Below are positions 39,753 to 45,826 of a DNA stretch of 45,826 nt, piece after piece. Source of the DNA: Bacteroidota bacterium (GTDB lineage: Bacteria; Bacteroidota; Bacteroidia; Flavobacteriales_F; PHOS-HE28); NCBI GenBank assembly GCA_018266475.1, contig JAFEAI010000265.1:1-45826 (forward strand). The letters are read 5' to 3'. The notes beneath the pieces are model-generated. The model had not been told where the DNA came from. It worked only from the letters and a program-made list of their open reading frames with translations, and did no database searches. Every line of letters begins with the position of its first letter. Position 1 is the stretch's first letter. A program made the position numbers and the translations under genes.

Positions 39753-40017
39753 AGTGGTCTGTTTTAAAATGGGTGCTAACTCCTAATACACGCAACAATC
39801 TGCGTAAAGCCGGAATCGGCAATCCCCGATGCACAGTGTGTTGGCTGCCTTACGGTATGCTTGGTGCAATGCGCCAAGCCAAGCAAGGCACTTTGCACGC
39901 TGAACCAGCGGACCAGGAGAGGCGAAGCCTGCATTGGGGTGATCGGTAGGGATGGGGTTGGAGGACCGAATATAATGCCCATGTGACATTCGGATCGGTC
40001 CAAAGGACGATCCGAGC
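39753..40017. other. Gap upstream of the ATPase gene, with a strong hairpin
   Basis: No gene is seen. A near-perfect hairpin, TCGGATCGGTCC-AAA-GGACGATCCGA, covers 39990-40015, directly beside MITE-like copy 3 (part of it is that element's flanking direct repeat). The AT-rich composition ends near 39770. CACGCAAC at 39789-39796 also occurs at 37888-37895 on the other side of the AT-rich island. Confidence 0.5.
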
Positions 40018-40197
40018 GGGACCATCGGGTTTAACGCGCCCTGCGGGCGCGCCTTCCAAGAGAATTCAACCACAGATGGCATGCACGGATCACGGACCCA
40101 CCTAACCTGCCATATCTGTGTTCATCCGTGTGAATCCGTGGTTCAAAAACAGTGTGTGAATGCGCCGCCAGGCGCATGGATAAGGCCAGATAACCCT
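40018..40197. mobile_element. MITE-like palindromic element, copy 3
   Basis: A 180-bp element with left end GGGACCATCGGGTTTAACGC and right end (inward, minus strand) AGGGTTATCTGGCCTTATCC. GC arms GCGCCCTGCGGGCGCG and GCGCCGCCAGGCGC flank a centre from ACCACAGATGG to CCGTGTGAATCCGTGGT. The flanks are GACGATCCGAGC (40006-40017) and ACCGATCCGAGC (40198-40209), a 10/12 direct repeat. Shorter inner palindrome than copies 1 and 2. No transposase. Confidence 0.75.
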
Positions 40198-40376
40198 ACC
40201 GATCCGAGCGCCTACCGTGGTAAATGCCGAGTGTACCGGCAAGTGGTCGGAACGGTGCAGGTCCGGACCCTATTGCTTCTCCCAGCGATATAACCCTGGG
40301 AGGAATTCCCCTGCTGCACGCTTTGCCTGGAAGTGGCCGCCGGAAAGTCCGCAGGGCCTAACGGGAGCACCCTGCC
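40198..40376. other. Gap downstream of pyk
   Basis: No gene seen. A small hairpin, TCCCAG...CTGGGA at about 40276-40297, lies beyond the pyk stop and may help end its transcript; there is no clear T-run. Confidence 0.35.
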
Positions 40377-41807
40377 TCACACCTCGCTAAGCCGGATCAT
40401 GTTGGCCATGCCCTGCTCGGCGATGGGCATGCTGGCGATGTTGGCCACCAGGTCTCCTTTCTGGGCCAACTTCTTGCTGCGCAGGATGTGCTTGATGTCG
40501 GCGATGGTGTGGTCGGTGCTCACGGTCTTGTCATAGTACTCAGCGCGCACGCCCCACACCAGGTTCAGCAGGTTGAGGATGCGCTTGTTGCTGGTGAAGG
40601 CGAAAATGTGCGCCTTGGGCCGCATGCTGCTGATCTTGAACGCGGTGTATCCGCTGTGGGTCATGGTGACGATGGCCTTGATGTCGATGGCGGCGGCCAT
40701 GCGCACGCTGGCCATGCAGATGGTATCGGAAACCATGCGGTCGCTGCGGTCCAGCGGCGGCTCGGTAACGTTGTACATCAGCTCGCTGCCCTCCATTTCC
40801 ACCAGGATGCGGTTCATGGCCTTCACCACCTCCACGGGGTATTTGCCCACGCTGGTCTCGGCGCTGAGCATCACTGCATCGGCATGGTCCAGCACGGCGT
40901 TGGCCACATCGTTCACCTCGGCGCGGGTGGGCGTGCTGTTCTGGATCATGCTCTCCATCATCTGCGTGGCCACGATCACCGGGCGGTTGCGCAACAGGCA
41001 CCGGCGGATGATATCCTTCTGCAGCAGGGGCACCTGCTCCATGGGCAGCTCCACGCCCAGGTCGCCGCGGGCCACCATCAGGGCGTCCGATTCCTCAATG
41101 ATGGCATCGATCTGGCCGATGGCCTCTGGCTTTTCGATCTTGGCGATCACGCGGGCGGTGCCGCCCCCTGCCCGGATCAGCTCCTTGAGCTCCACCAGGT
41201 CATGCGCATTGCGCACAAAGCTTAGGCCCACCCAGTCCACGCCCTGCGAAAGCGCGAAGTGCAGGTCCTCCTTGTCCTTGTCCGTAAGGCAGGGCAGGCT
41301 TACCTTGGTGTTGGGCAGGTTGATGCCCTTGTTGCTGCTGAGCACGCCGCCGCTCACCACGGTGGTGGTCACGTTCTTCACGCCATCGGTGTGCTTCACG
41401 CGCAGGCGCAGCTTGCCGTCGTCCAGCAGTACGGATTCACCCTCCTTCACATCGTGCGGAAACTGCGTATAGCTGGTGCTCACCCGTCCGGGCACACCCT
41501 TGATCGGCTCGGTGGTGATCACCAGGTCGGCGCCCTCCTTGAGCTCGATGGGTCCGTCGGCCATTTCACCCACGCGCAGCTTGGGCCCCTGCAGGTCGGC
41601 CAGGATGGCGGTGTTCAGGCCCAGCTCATCGTTCAGCGAGCGGATGGTGGCGATCACCTCCTTGTAGAAATCGTATTTGCCGTGGCTGAAGTTGAGGCGG
41701 CACACGTCCACGCCGTGGATCAGCAGTTCACGCAGCACCTCGCGGCTGCTGCTGGCGGGGCCAAGGGTGGCCACGATCTTCGTTTTCGGGTCCTTTCCGG
41801 TGTTCAT
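40377..41807 (-). CDS. pyk: Pyruvate kinase
   Basis: A 476-residue glycolytic enzyme making pyruvate and ATP from phosphoenolpyruvate and ADP. Motifs: TKIVATLGPASSSREVLREL, VDVCRLNFSHGKYDFY, AILADLQGPKLRVG, GVDWVGLSFVRNAHDLVEL, the signature VIAKIEKPEAIGQIDAI with the catalytic Lys, ALMVARGDLGVELP, VIVATQMMESMI and AVMLSAETSVGKYPVEVV. ATG 41807 overlaps the upstream gene's stop by 4 nt. Together with the IPExxxVDY, rnc, fabF and acpP genes it forms a block that I recall as conserved in Bacteroidota. Confidence 0.98.
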   Translation of the reverse strand: MNTGKDPKTKIVATLGPASSSREVLRELLIHGVDVCRLNFSHGKYDFYKEVIATIRSLNDELGLNTAILADLQGPKLRVGEMADGPIELKEGADLVITTEPIKGVPGRVSTSYTQFPHDVKEGESVLLDDGKLRLRVKHTDGVKNVTTTVVSGGVLSSNKGINLPNTKVSLPCLTDKDKEDLHFALSQGVDWVGLSFVRNAHDLVELKELIRAGGGTARVIAKIEKPEAIGQIDAIIEESDALMVARGDLGVELPMEQVPLLQKDIIRRCLLRNRPVIVATQMMESMIQNSTPTRAEVNDVANAVLDHADAVMLSAETSVGKYPVEVVKAMNRILVEMEGSELMYNVTEPPLDRSDRMVSDTICMASVRMAAAIDIKAIVTMTHSGYTAFKISSMRPKAHIFAFTSNKRILNLLNLVWGVRAEYYDKTVSTDHTIADIKHILRSKKLAQKGDLVANIASMPIAEQGMANMIRLSEV

Positions 41808-42217
41808 TCCAAAAGTTTGTATCCGTCCTTCACCGCATCTACCGCCAAGGGGAAGGCCGTAAGCACGAATTCCGCGCGCTTCACACGATCCAGCACCTCT
41901 GCGGCACCCAGGGGGCTTTCCTGGTCCACCACAAGGAAAAAATCCGCCTGTTGCCGCTGCGGCACCAGCATGCCGCCGGGCGCGCGGTTGCTCACCAAGG
42001 TGATGCCTGCCTGCGCCTCTTCGTCGAAATGGTCGAAGACCGGAAAATGCACGGTGCGCCCGTCCCCGTGGTCCACAATGTCGTTCCGGCGCCGGGCCAT
42101 GGCGATGCCCAAGCTGTTGTTCAGCGCCCAGCACAGCCGGTAGTCGTTCACGTGGCTGCTGATGGCGATCAGATGCACCTCGGGCTGCTGGACGTTTTGG
42201 AGCTTGTGCTTGGTCAT
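41804..42217 (-). CDS. IPExxxVDY family protein
   Basis: A 137-residue protein of the IPExxxVDY family, restricted to Bacteroidota and of unknown function. It shows EVHLIAISSHVNDYRLCWAL followed by LGIAMARRRNDIV, a central HFPVFDHFDEEAQAGITLVS and the C-terminal FVLTAFPLAVDAVKDGYKLL. The name-giving motif is degenerate here; the assignment uses overall pattern and the rnc-to-pyk position. ATG 42217 is chosen because a perfect -7 box lies 17 nt upstream. It overlaps pyk by 4 nt. Confidence 0.8.
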   Translation of the reverse strand: MTKHKLQNVQQPEVHLIAISSHVNDYRLCWALNNSLGIAMARRRNDIVDHGDGRTVHFPVFDHFDEEAQAGITLVSNRAPGGMLVPQRQQADFFLVVDQESPLGAAEVLDRVKRAEFVLTAFPLAVDAVKDGYKLLE

Positions 42218-42234
42218 TGGGGCGAACCGGCTGC

Positions 42235-42242
42235 CAAAGGTA
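42235..42242 (-). promoter_or_regulatory. -7 box (TACCTTTG) for the IPExxxVDY-pyk operon
   Basis: A perfect TAnnTTTG on the minus strand, ending 17 nt before the ATG at 42217, within the 204-nt gap after rnc. Confidence 0.55.
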
Positions 42243-42421
42243 GGGGCCACCAGCGGCGATCACGCTCCGCAACCGGCGATCGCGCGCAGCCGGGGGAGGA
42301 ACCGGTGGCGCGCATTGGTTCGCGCAACCAACTGGTGGGAACGGTGCGAAGCCGAGGTCGGATGCCACTGATTGCCCTAACGGCATGGCCCCGGGCCCGG
42401 CCGCTCCGTGGCGCGGGAGGG

Positions 42422-43270
42422 TCACTGCTGCTTGCTGCCGGGCCGGTTGCCGTCTGCGGGAGCGCGCTTGCCGTAGTTCCTGCGCGGGGCGGGCCGCCGC
42501 CGTGGCGGGCCGTCATTGCTCCGCCTTGCCTCCTGGCCGTCCGGGCCGTCGCTCTCCCTGGCCGGTATGCGGAGCTTTTGCGAGGCTTCGCGGGCGGCCT
42601 CCTGCTCCGCCCTCTTTTTACTGTGGCCCGTGCCGCTGCCGCAGGGCTTGCCCTCCACCTGCACCTGCGCCGTGTAGTGCTTGCCGCGGCTGCCGTGCTC
42701 CTCGGCCACAATGAACTCCACCTTTTTATGCTGCTTTTGGCCCCATTCCAGCAGGCGGCTCTTGCTGTCGCGGTCCTCCTGTTCCACCTCTTTCAGGTCA
42801 AAGTGGGTGGCGATCAGGTTAAGCATCACATCCCGCGTGCGGTCGAAGCCCTTGTCGATGAACAGGGCGCCAAAAAGCGCTTCCATGGCGTTGCCCTGCA
42901 CGGAGGAGTGCTGCCCGCCGCCGATGTTCACCTCCAGCACGCGCTCGATCTCCACCTTCCTGGCCAGGATGCCCAGTTGGTGGCGGCTTACCAGCTTGCT
43001 CCGCATGCGGGTAAGGAAGCCTTCGCCTTTATCGGGGTATTGCCGGTAAACGAACTGGCCCACCACCGTGTCCAGCACGGCATCGCCCAGGAACTCCAGG
43101 CGCTCATTGTCCGGCAGGTTGCGGCCTTCGCCGATGGCGCTGCGGTGGCGCAATGCCTGCCGGTACAGGGGCAGGTTCCTGGGGGTGATGCCCAGGGTCT
43201 TGCGGCACCATGCACGGATCCGCCGGTCCTCCGGTGATGCGGCCTTGGGAAAGAGGAAGGAGAAGACCAG
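42422..43270 (-). CDS. rnc: Ribonuclease III
   Basis: A dsRNA endonuclease for rRNA and mRNA processing. The catalytic signature is NERLEFLGDAVLDTVVGQFV, with the second acidic site in NAMEALFGALFIDKG. The dsRBD runs from SRLLEWGQKQHKKVEFIV to HSKKRAEQEAAREASQKL. A basic disordered tail (PPRRRPAPRRNYGKRAP) follows. The N-terminal helix expected of the family (RRIRAWCRKTLGITPRNL ... LYRQALRHRSAIG) is encoded only if translation starts between the fabF stop and 43210, where no ATG, GTG or TTG is in frame. The CTG at 43270, one codon after the fabF stop, is the best available start; a TTG at 43153 would remove a needed helix. Confidence 0.9.
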   Translation of the reverse strand: MVFSFLFPKAASPEDRRIRAWCRKTLGITPRNLPLYRQALRHRSAIGEGRNLPDNERLEFLGDAVLDTVVGQFVYRQYPDKGEGFLTRMRSKLVSRHQLGILARKVEIERVLEVNIGGGQHSSVQGNAMEALFGALFIDKGFDRTRDVMLNLIATHFDLKEVEQEDRDSKSRLLEWGQKQHKKVEFIVAEEHGSRGKHYTAQVQVEGKPCGSGTGHSKKRAEQEAAREASQKLRIPARESDGPDGQEARRSNDGPPRRRPAPRRNYGKRAPADGNRPGSKQQ

Positions 43271-43273
43271 CGC

Positions 43274-44527
43274 TTAGCGGTACTTGCGGAAGACCACCGA
43301 CGTGTTGTGCCCGCCGAAGCCGAAGGTGTTGCTCATGGCTGCGTTCACCGTGCGCTTCTGCGCCTTGTTGAAGGTGAAGTTCAGCTTGGGGTCGATCTCG
43401 GGGTCGTCCGTGAAATGGTTGATCGTGGGCGGCACAATATCATGGCACACGGCCATGATGCTGGCAATGGCCTCCACCGCGCCGGCAGCACCAAGCAGGT
43501 GCCCGGTCATGCTTTTGGAGGCGCTGATGTTGAGCTTGTAGGCCTCCTCGCCGAAGAGGCGCTGGATGGCCTTCACCTCCTGCGGGTCGCCGATGGGGGT
43601 GCTGGTGCCGTGGGTGTTGATGTAGTCGATCTCCCCGGGCTTCATGCCCGCATCCTGCAGGGCATGCTTCATGCACAGGAAGGCGCCCAGCCCCTCCGGG
43701 TGGGGGGCGGTGATGTGGTAGGCATCGCTGCTCATGCCGCCGCCCACCACCTCGCAGTAGATCTTGGCGCCGCGGGCCTTGGCATGCTCCAGCTCCTCCA
43801 GCACGATGATGCCTCCGCCCTCGCCCAGCACAAAGCCGTCACGGTCCTTGTCGTATGGCCTGCTGGCCGTGGTGGGGTCGTCGTTGCGCACGCTCATGGC
43901 GTGCATGGCGTTGAACCCGCCCACGCCGGCCTCATGGATGGAGGCCTCGCTGCCGCCGGTGACCATCACGTCCACGGTGCCCAAGCGGATGTAGTTGAAG
44001 GAATCGATCAGGGCGTTGTTGGAACTGGCGCAGGCGCTCACGGTTACGTAGCTGGGGCCGCGCAGCCCATGGCGCATGCTCAACAGCCCCGAGGAGCTGT
44101 CGGCGATCATCTTGGGGATGAAGAACGGGTTGAAGCGCGGCGTACCGTCGCCCCTGCCGAAGTTGATGCACTCCTCCTGGAAGGTGAGCAGGCCGCCAAT
44201 GCCCGAGCCCAGCACCACGCCGGCGCGTTCGCGCTCGGCATCGGTCTTCAGCTCCAGCCCGGCATCGCGCATGGCCTCGTCGCCGGCGGCCACCGCGTAC
44301 TGGGACACGGGGTCCATCTTGCGGGCCTCCTTGCGGTCCATGAAGGCGGTGGGGTCGAACCCCTTCACCTCGCAGGCAAACTGCGTCTTGAACTTCGATG
44401 CGTCGAAGTGGGTGATGGGCGCGGCACCGCTCACGCCGTTCACAAGCCCTTCCCAATAGGCTTGGAGCGTGTTGCCTAAGGGCGTCAGGGCGCCCAGACC
44501 GGTGACCACCACTCGCCTGAGCTGCAT
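43274..44527 (-). CDS. fabF: Beta-ketoacyl-ACP synthase II
   Basis: A 417-residue condensing enzyme of fatty acid elongation, acting on acyl-ACP and malonyl-ACP. Nucleophile Cys166 in TVSACASSNNALIDSF, catalytic histidines in DYINTHGTSTPIGDPQE and SKSMTGHLLGAAGAVEAI, and the glycine-rich end NTFGFGGHNTSVVFRKY. The N-terminus VVVTGLGALTPLGNTLQ is typical. It lies 9 nt after acpP and directly before rnc, and is probably co-transcribed with both. Confidence 0.98.
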   Translation of the reverse strand: MQLRRVVVTGLGALTPLGNTLQAYWEGLVNGVSGAAPITHFDASKFKTQFACEVKGFDPTAFMDRKEARKMDPVSQYAVAAGDEAMRDAGLELKTDAERERAGVVLGSGIGGLLTFQEECINFGRGDGTPRFNPFFIPKMIADSSSGLLSMRHGLRGPSYVTVSACASSNNALIDSFNYIRLGTVDVMVTGGSEASIHEAGVGGFNAMHAMSVRNDDPTTASRPYDKDRDGFVLGEGGGIIVLEELEHAKARGAKIYCEVVGGGMSSDAYHITAPHPEGLGAFLCMKHALQDAGMKPGEIDYINTHGTSTPIGDPQEVKAIQRLFGEEAYKLNISASKSMTGHLLGAAGAVEAIASIMAVCHDIVPPTINHFTDDPEIDPKLNFTFNKAQKRTVNAAMSNTFGFGGHNTSVVFRKYR

Positions 44528-44536
44528 GGTGCGGGG

Positions 44537-44773
44537 TTACTTCGCGTTCTTCTCCACGTAATCCACGGCCTGGCCCACGGTCTGGATCTTCTCCGCCTGG
44601 TCGTCCGGGATGGCGATGTTGAACTCCTTCTCGAACTCCATGATGAGCTCGACGGTATCCAGGCTGTCGGCGCCAAGGTCATTGGTGAAGCTCGCCTCAG
44701 GCGTTACCTCGGCCTGATCCACTCCGAGCTTGTCCACAATGATTGCGATGACCCTTGACTTGATGTCGGACAT
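44537..44773 (-). CDS. acpP: Acyl carrier protein
   Basis: A 78-residue acidic four-helix carrier of growing fatty acyl chains. The phosphopantetheine attachment Ser37 is in [36 protein letters not shown] and [19 protein letters not shown] match typical ACPs. ATG 44773 gives the standard length; the longer open frame upstream is not protein-like. Confidence 0.98.
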   Translation of the reverse strand: MSDIKSRVIAIIVDKLGVDQAEVTPEASFTNDLGADSLDTVELIMEFEKEFNIAIPDDQAEKIQTVGQAVDYVEKNAK

Positions 44774-44801
44774 ATCCGTTGGTTGTTGGTTGAACAGGCT
44801 G

Positions 44802-44809
44802 CAAAGGAA
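44802..44809 (-). promoter_or_regulatory. -7-like box (TTCCTTTG) for the acpP operon
   Basis: Seven of eight bases match TAnnTTTG on the minus strand, 28 nt before the acpP ATG. Confidence 0.35.
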
Positions 44810-44933
44810 AGACATTTTCCATTTCCGCAAGCCCCTGCCCCCGAAAAGGCCCGCATCCTTTCCATCCACCTGAAGCCCAACGGGAAAAGAACGCCCGCGC
44901 ACACCCCGTTGCCGGGCATGGCCCCGCAAAGCG

Positions 44934-44941
44934 CACCTTTG
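44934..44941 (+). promoter_or_regulatory. -7-like box (CACCTTTG) abutting the purN start
   Basis: Seven of eight bases match; followed by CGGC and the ATG at 44946. Confidence 0.35.
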
Positions 44942-44945
44942 CGGC

Positions 44946-45539
44946 ATGGTGCGCATCGCCATCCTTGCTTCCGGCTCCGGCTCCAATGCCCGGCAGCTCA
45001 TGGCGCATTTCTCCGGCTCCCCGCTTGCGCAGGTGGCCCTTGTGGGCTGCGACCAGCCCGGCGCGGGGGTGCTGCAACGGGCGTGGGACATGGGCGTGCC
45101 CAGCCTCCTCTTCAGCCCTGCAGAGCTCAGGGACGGCACCCTGCAGCACGAACTGGCCTCCGCAGGCATCGGCCTGCTGCTGCTGGCAGGCTTCATGCGC
45201 CTACTACCCCCGGAACTCGTGCGTGCATGGCCCGGGCGGATCCTGAACATCCACCCTTCCCTGCTGCCCAAGTACGGCGGCAAAGGCATGTACGGCCACC
45301 GTGTACACCAGGCCGTGCTGGCCGCAGGCGAAAAGGAAAGCGGCATCACCATCCACTTGGTGAACGAGCGCTATGATGAAGGAAAGGTGCTCTTCCAGGC
45401 CAAATGCCCGGTGCTGCCCGGGGACGATGCCGACACGCTGGCCGCCCGCATCCATGCCCTGGAGCATGCGCACTATCCGTCCGCGGTGGAAGGCTACCTG
45501 AAGGAGCTGCCTCCCGCCCCACCTTTGCCCCATGTTTGA
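44946..45539 (+). CDS. purN: Phosphoribosylglycinamide formyltransferase
   Basis: A 197-residue GART enzyme of purine synthesis that transfers the formyl group from 10-formyltetrahydrofolate to GAR. Visible: [16 protein letters not shown] (phosphate loop), [16 protein letters not shown], the catalytic Asn-His in [19 protein letters not shown], and [19 protein letters not shown] with the expected Asp. It is divergent from acpP. The 3' end overlaps the next gene by 8 nt. Confidence 0.96.
   Translation: MVRIAILASGSGSNARQLMAHFSGSPLAQVALVGCDQPGAGVLQRAWDMGVPSLLFSPAELRDGTLQHELASAGIGLLLLAGFMRLLPPELVRAWPGRILNIHPSLLPKYGGKGMYGHRVHQAVLAAGEKESGITIHLVNERYDEGKVLFQAKCPVLPGDDADTLAARIHALEHAHYPSAVEGYLKELPPAPPLPHV
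45520..45527 (+). promoter_or_regulatory. -7-like box (CACCTTTG) abutting the marC-like start
   Basis: The same octamer as before purN, followed by CCCC and the ATG at 45532. It lies inside the purN coding region, so the match may be coincidental. Confidence 0.2.
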
Positions 45540-45826
45540 CCTGGCCCATGTCGGCAAGGCCTTCCTGGTCCTTTTCGCCGTGATCGACATCATCGGGGGC
45601 ATTCCCGTGATCCTGCAAGTGCGGGAGAAGGCGGGCAAGATCTACCCGGCGCGCGCCACGCTGGTGAGCCTGGGCATCATGGTGGTGTTCCTGTACTTGG
45701 GCGAGACCATCCTTTCGGTGGTGGGCATTGATGTGCGGTCATTTGCCGTGGCCGGCTCCCTGGTGCTCTTCTTCATCGCCCTGGAAATGACCCTCGGCAT
45801 CCGCCTCTTCAAGGAAGACACCTCGG
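45532..45826 (+). CDS. MarC family integral membrane protein (partial)
   Basis: The first 98 codons of a membrane protein cut by the window end. It has three hydrophobic helices (HVGKAFLVLFAVIDIIGGIP, LVSLGIMVVFLYLGETIL, FAVAGSLVLFFIALEMTLG), with the FAVIDIIGGIP and RSFAVAGSLVLF segments characteristic of the MarC/UPF0056 family. The family has several helices in total and an uncertain function. The ATG at 45532 overlaps purN by 8 nt. Confidence 0.85.
   Translation, partial: MFDLAHVGKAFLVLFAVIDIIGGIPVILQVREKAGKIYPARATLVSLGIMVVFLYLGETILSVVGIDVRSFAVAGSLVLFFIALEMTLGIRLFKEDTS

Noticed and set aside
37888-39796. CACGCAAC direct repeat as a proven target duplication of the AT-rich island
   Set aside because: Only 8 bp, with no extended flanking similarity or terminal inverted repeats; kept only as weak supporting evidence.
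39968-39978. TATAAT hexamer upstream of the ATPase gene
   Set aside because: Bacteroidota promoters use TAnnTTTG, the hexamer is on the strand opposite to the gene, and no spaced -35-like partner is present.

Overview
The window is a piece of a GC-rich chromosome from a member of the phylum Bacteroidota, most likely a Flavobacteriales-type lineage. The evidence is two secreted proteins with type IX secretion C-terminal sorting domains, a gliding-motility lipoprotein gene (gldH) next to a PSP1/RicT gene, a GldL-like membrane protein, the phylum-specific IPExxxVDY family, -7 promoter boxes of the TAnnTTTG type, and almost no Shine-Dalgarno sequences. The species cannot be named from the sequence alone.

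Layout. 1-7.9 kb: two secreted sorting-domain proteins, a TPR/class III nucleotide cyclase, an unknown protein, a periplasmic rhodanese and a GldL-like membrane protein. 8-12 kb: a NarL-type response regulator with its TPR histidine kinase, then a second cyclase with a SnoaL-like sensor domain. 12-19.7 kb: fructosamine kinase, then a minus-strand block holB, ricT, gldH, PBP1A, with pgk divergent from it. 19.7-21.5 kb: an accessory zone with two RelE/ParE-type toxin-antitoxin modules in a nine-copy array of short palindromes. 21.5-25 kb: a secreted coiled-coil protein, a YegP-like protein and an M6-like metalloprotease. 25-29.3 kb: a suf Fe-S assembly operon (sufC, sufD, sufS, sufE, DUF59/SufT) that lacks sufB, with a good promoter and a candidate Fur-family operator. 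29.4-37.7 kb: a class V aminotransferase, a transsulfuration enzyme, CvpA, a small conserved protein, a frameshifted DHFR-like gene, a lipoprotein, a cyclophilin, pheS and an FAD reductase. 37.9-39.8 kb: a clearly AT-rich island with an ABC-type ATPase joined to a TOPRIM/DUF4435-like nuclease domain, interrupted by a homopolymer frameshift; it is a candidate phage-defence gene. 40.3-45.8 kb: the housekeeping block pyk, IPExxxVDY, rnc, fabF, acpP, with purN and a partial marC divergent.

The most unusual content is repetitive. (1) Three copies of a 180-223 bp palindromic element with alignable AGGG...CCCT termini are each flanked by about 12-bp direct repeats (12/12, 10/12 and 10/12), so they look like MITE-type insertions. 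(2) A 91-bp hairpin-forming element is present, in frame and nearly identical, at the same place inside both cyclase genes. (3) Nine REP-like palindromes surround the toxin-antitoxin modules, and a perfect 72-bp direct repeat brackets one of them. (4) A further large palindrome lies inside the suf operon. Separately, about ten genes have a -7-like box ending only 3-6 nt before the start codon, which suggests leaderless transcripts.

Two genes (DHFR-like and the ATPase) carry single-base frameshifts at short homopolymers, and rnc has no ATG/GTG/TTG at its expected start. Assembly indels should be kept in mind.
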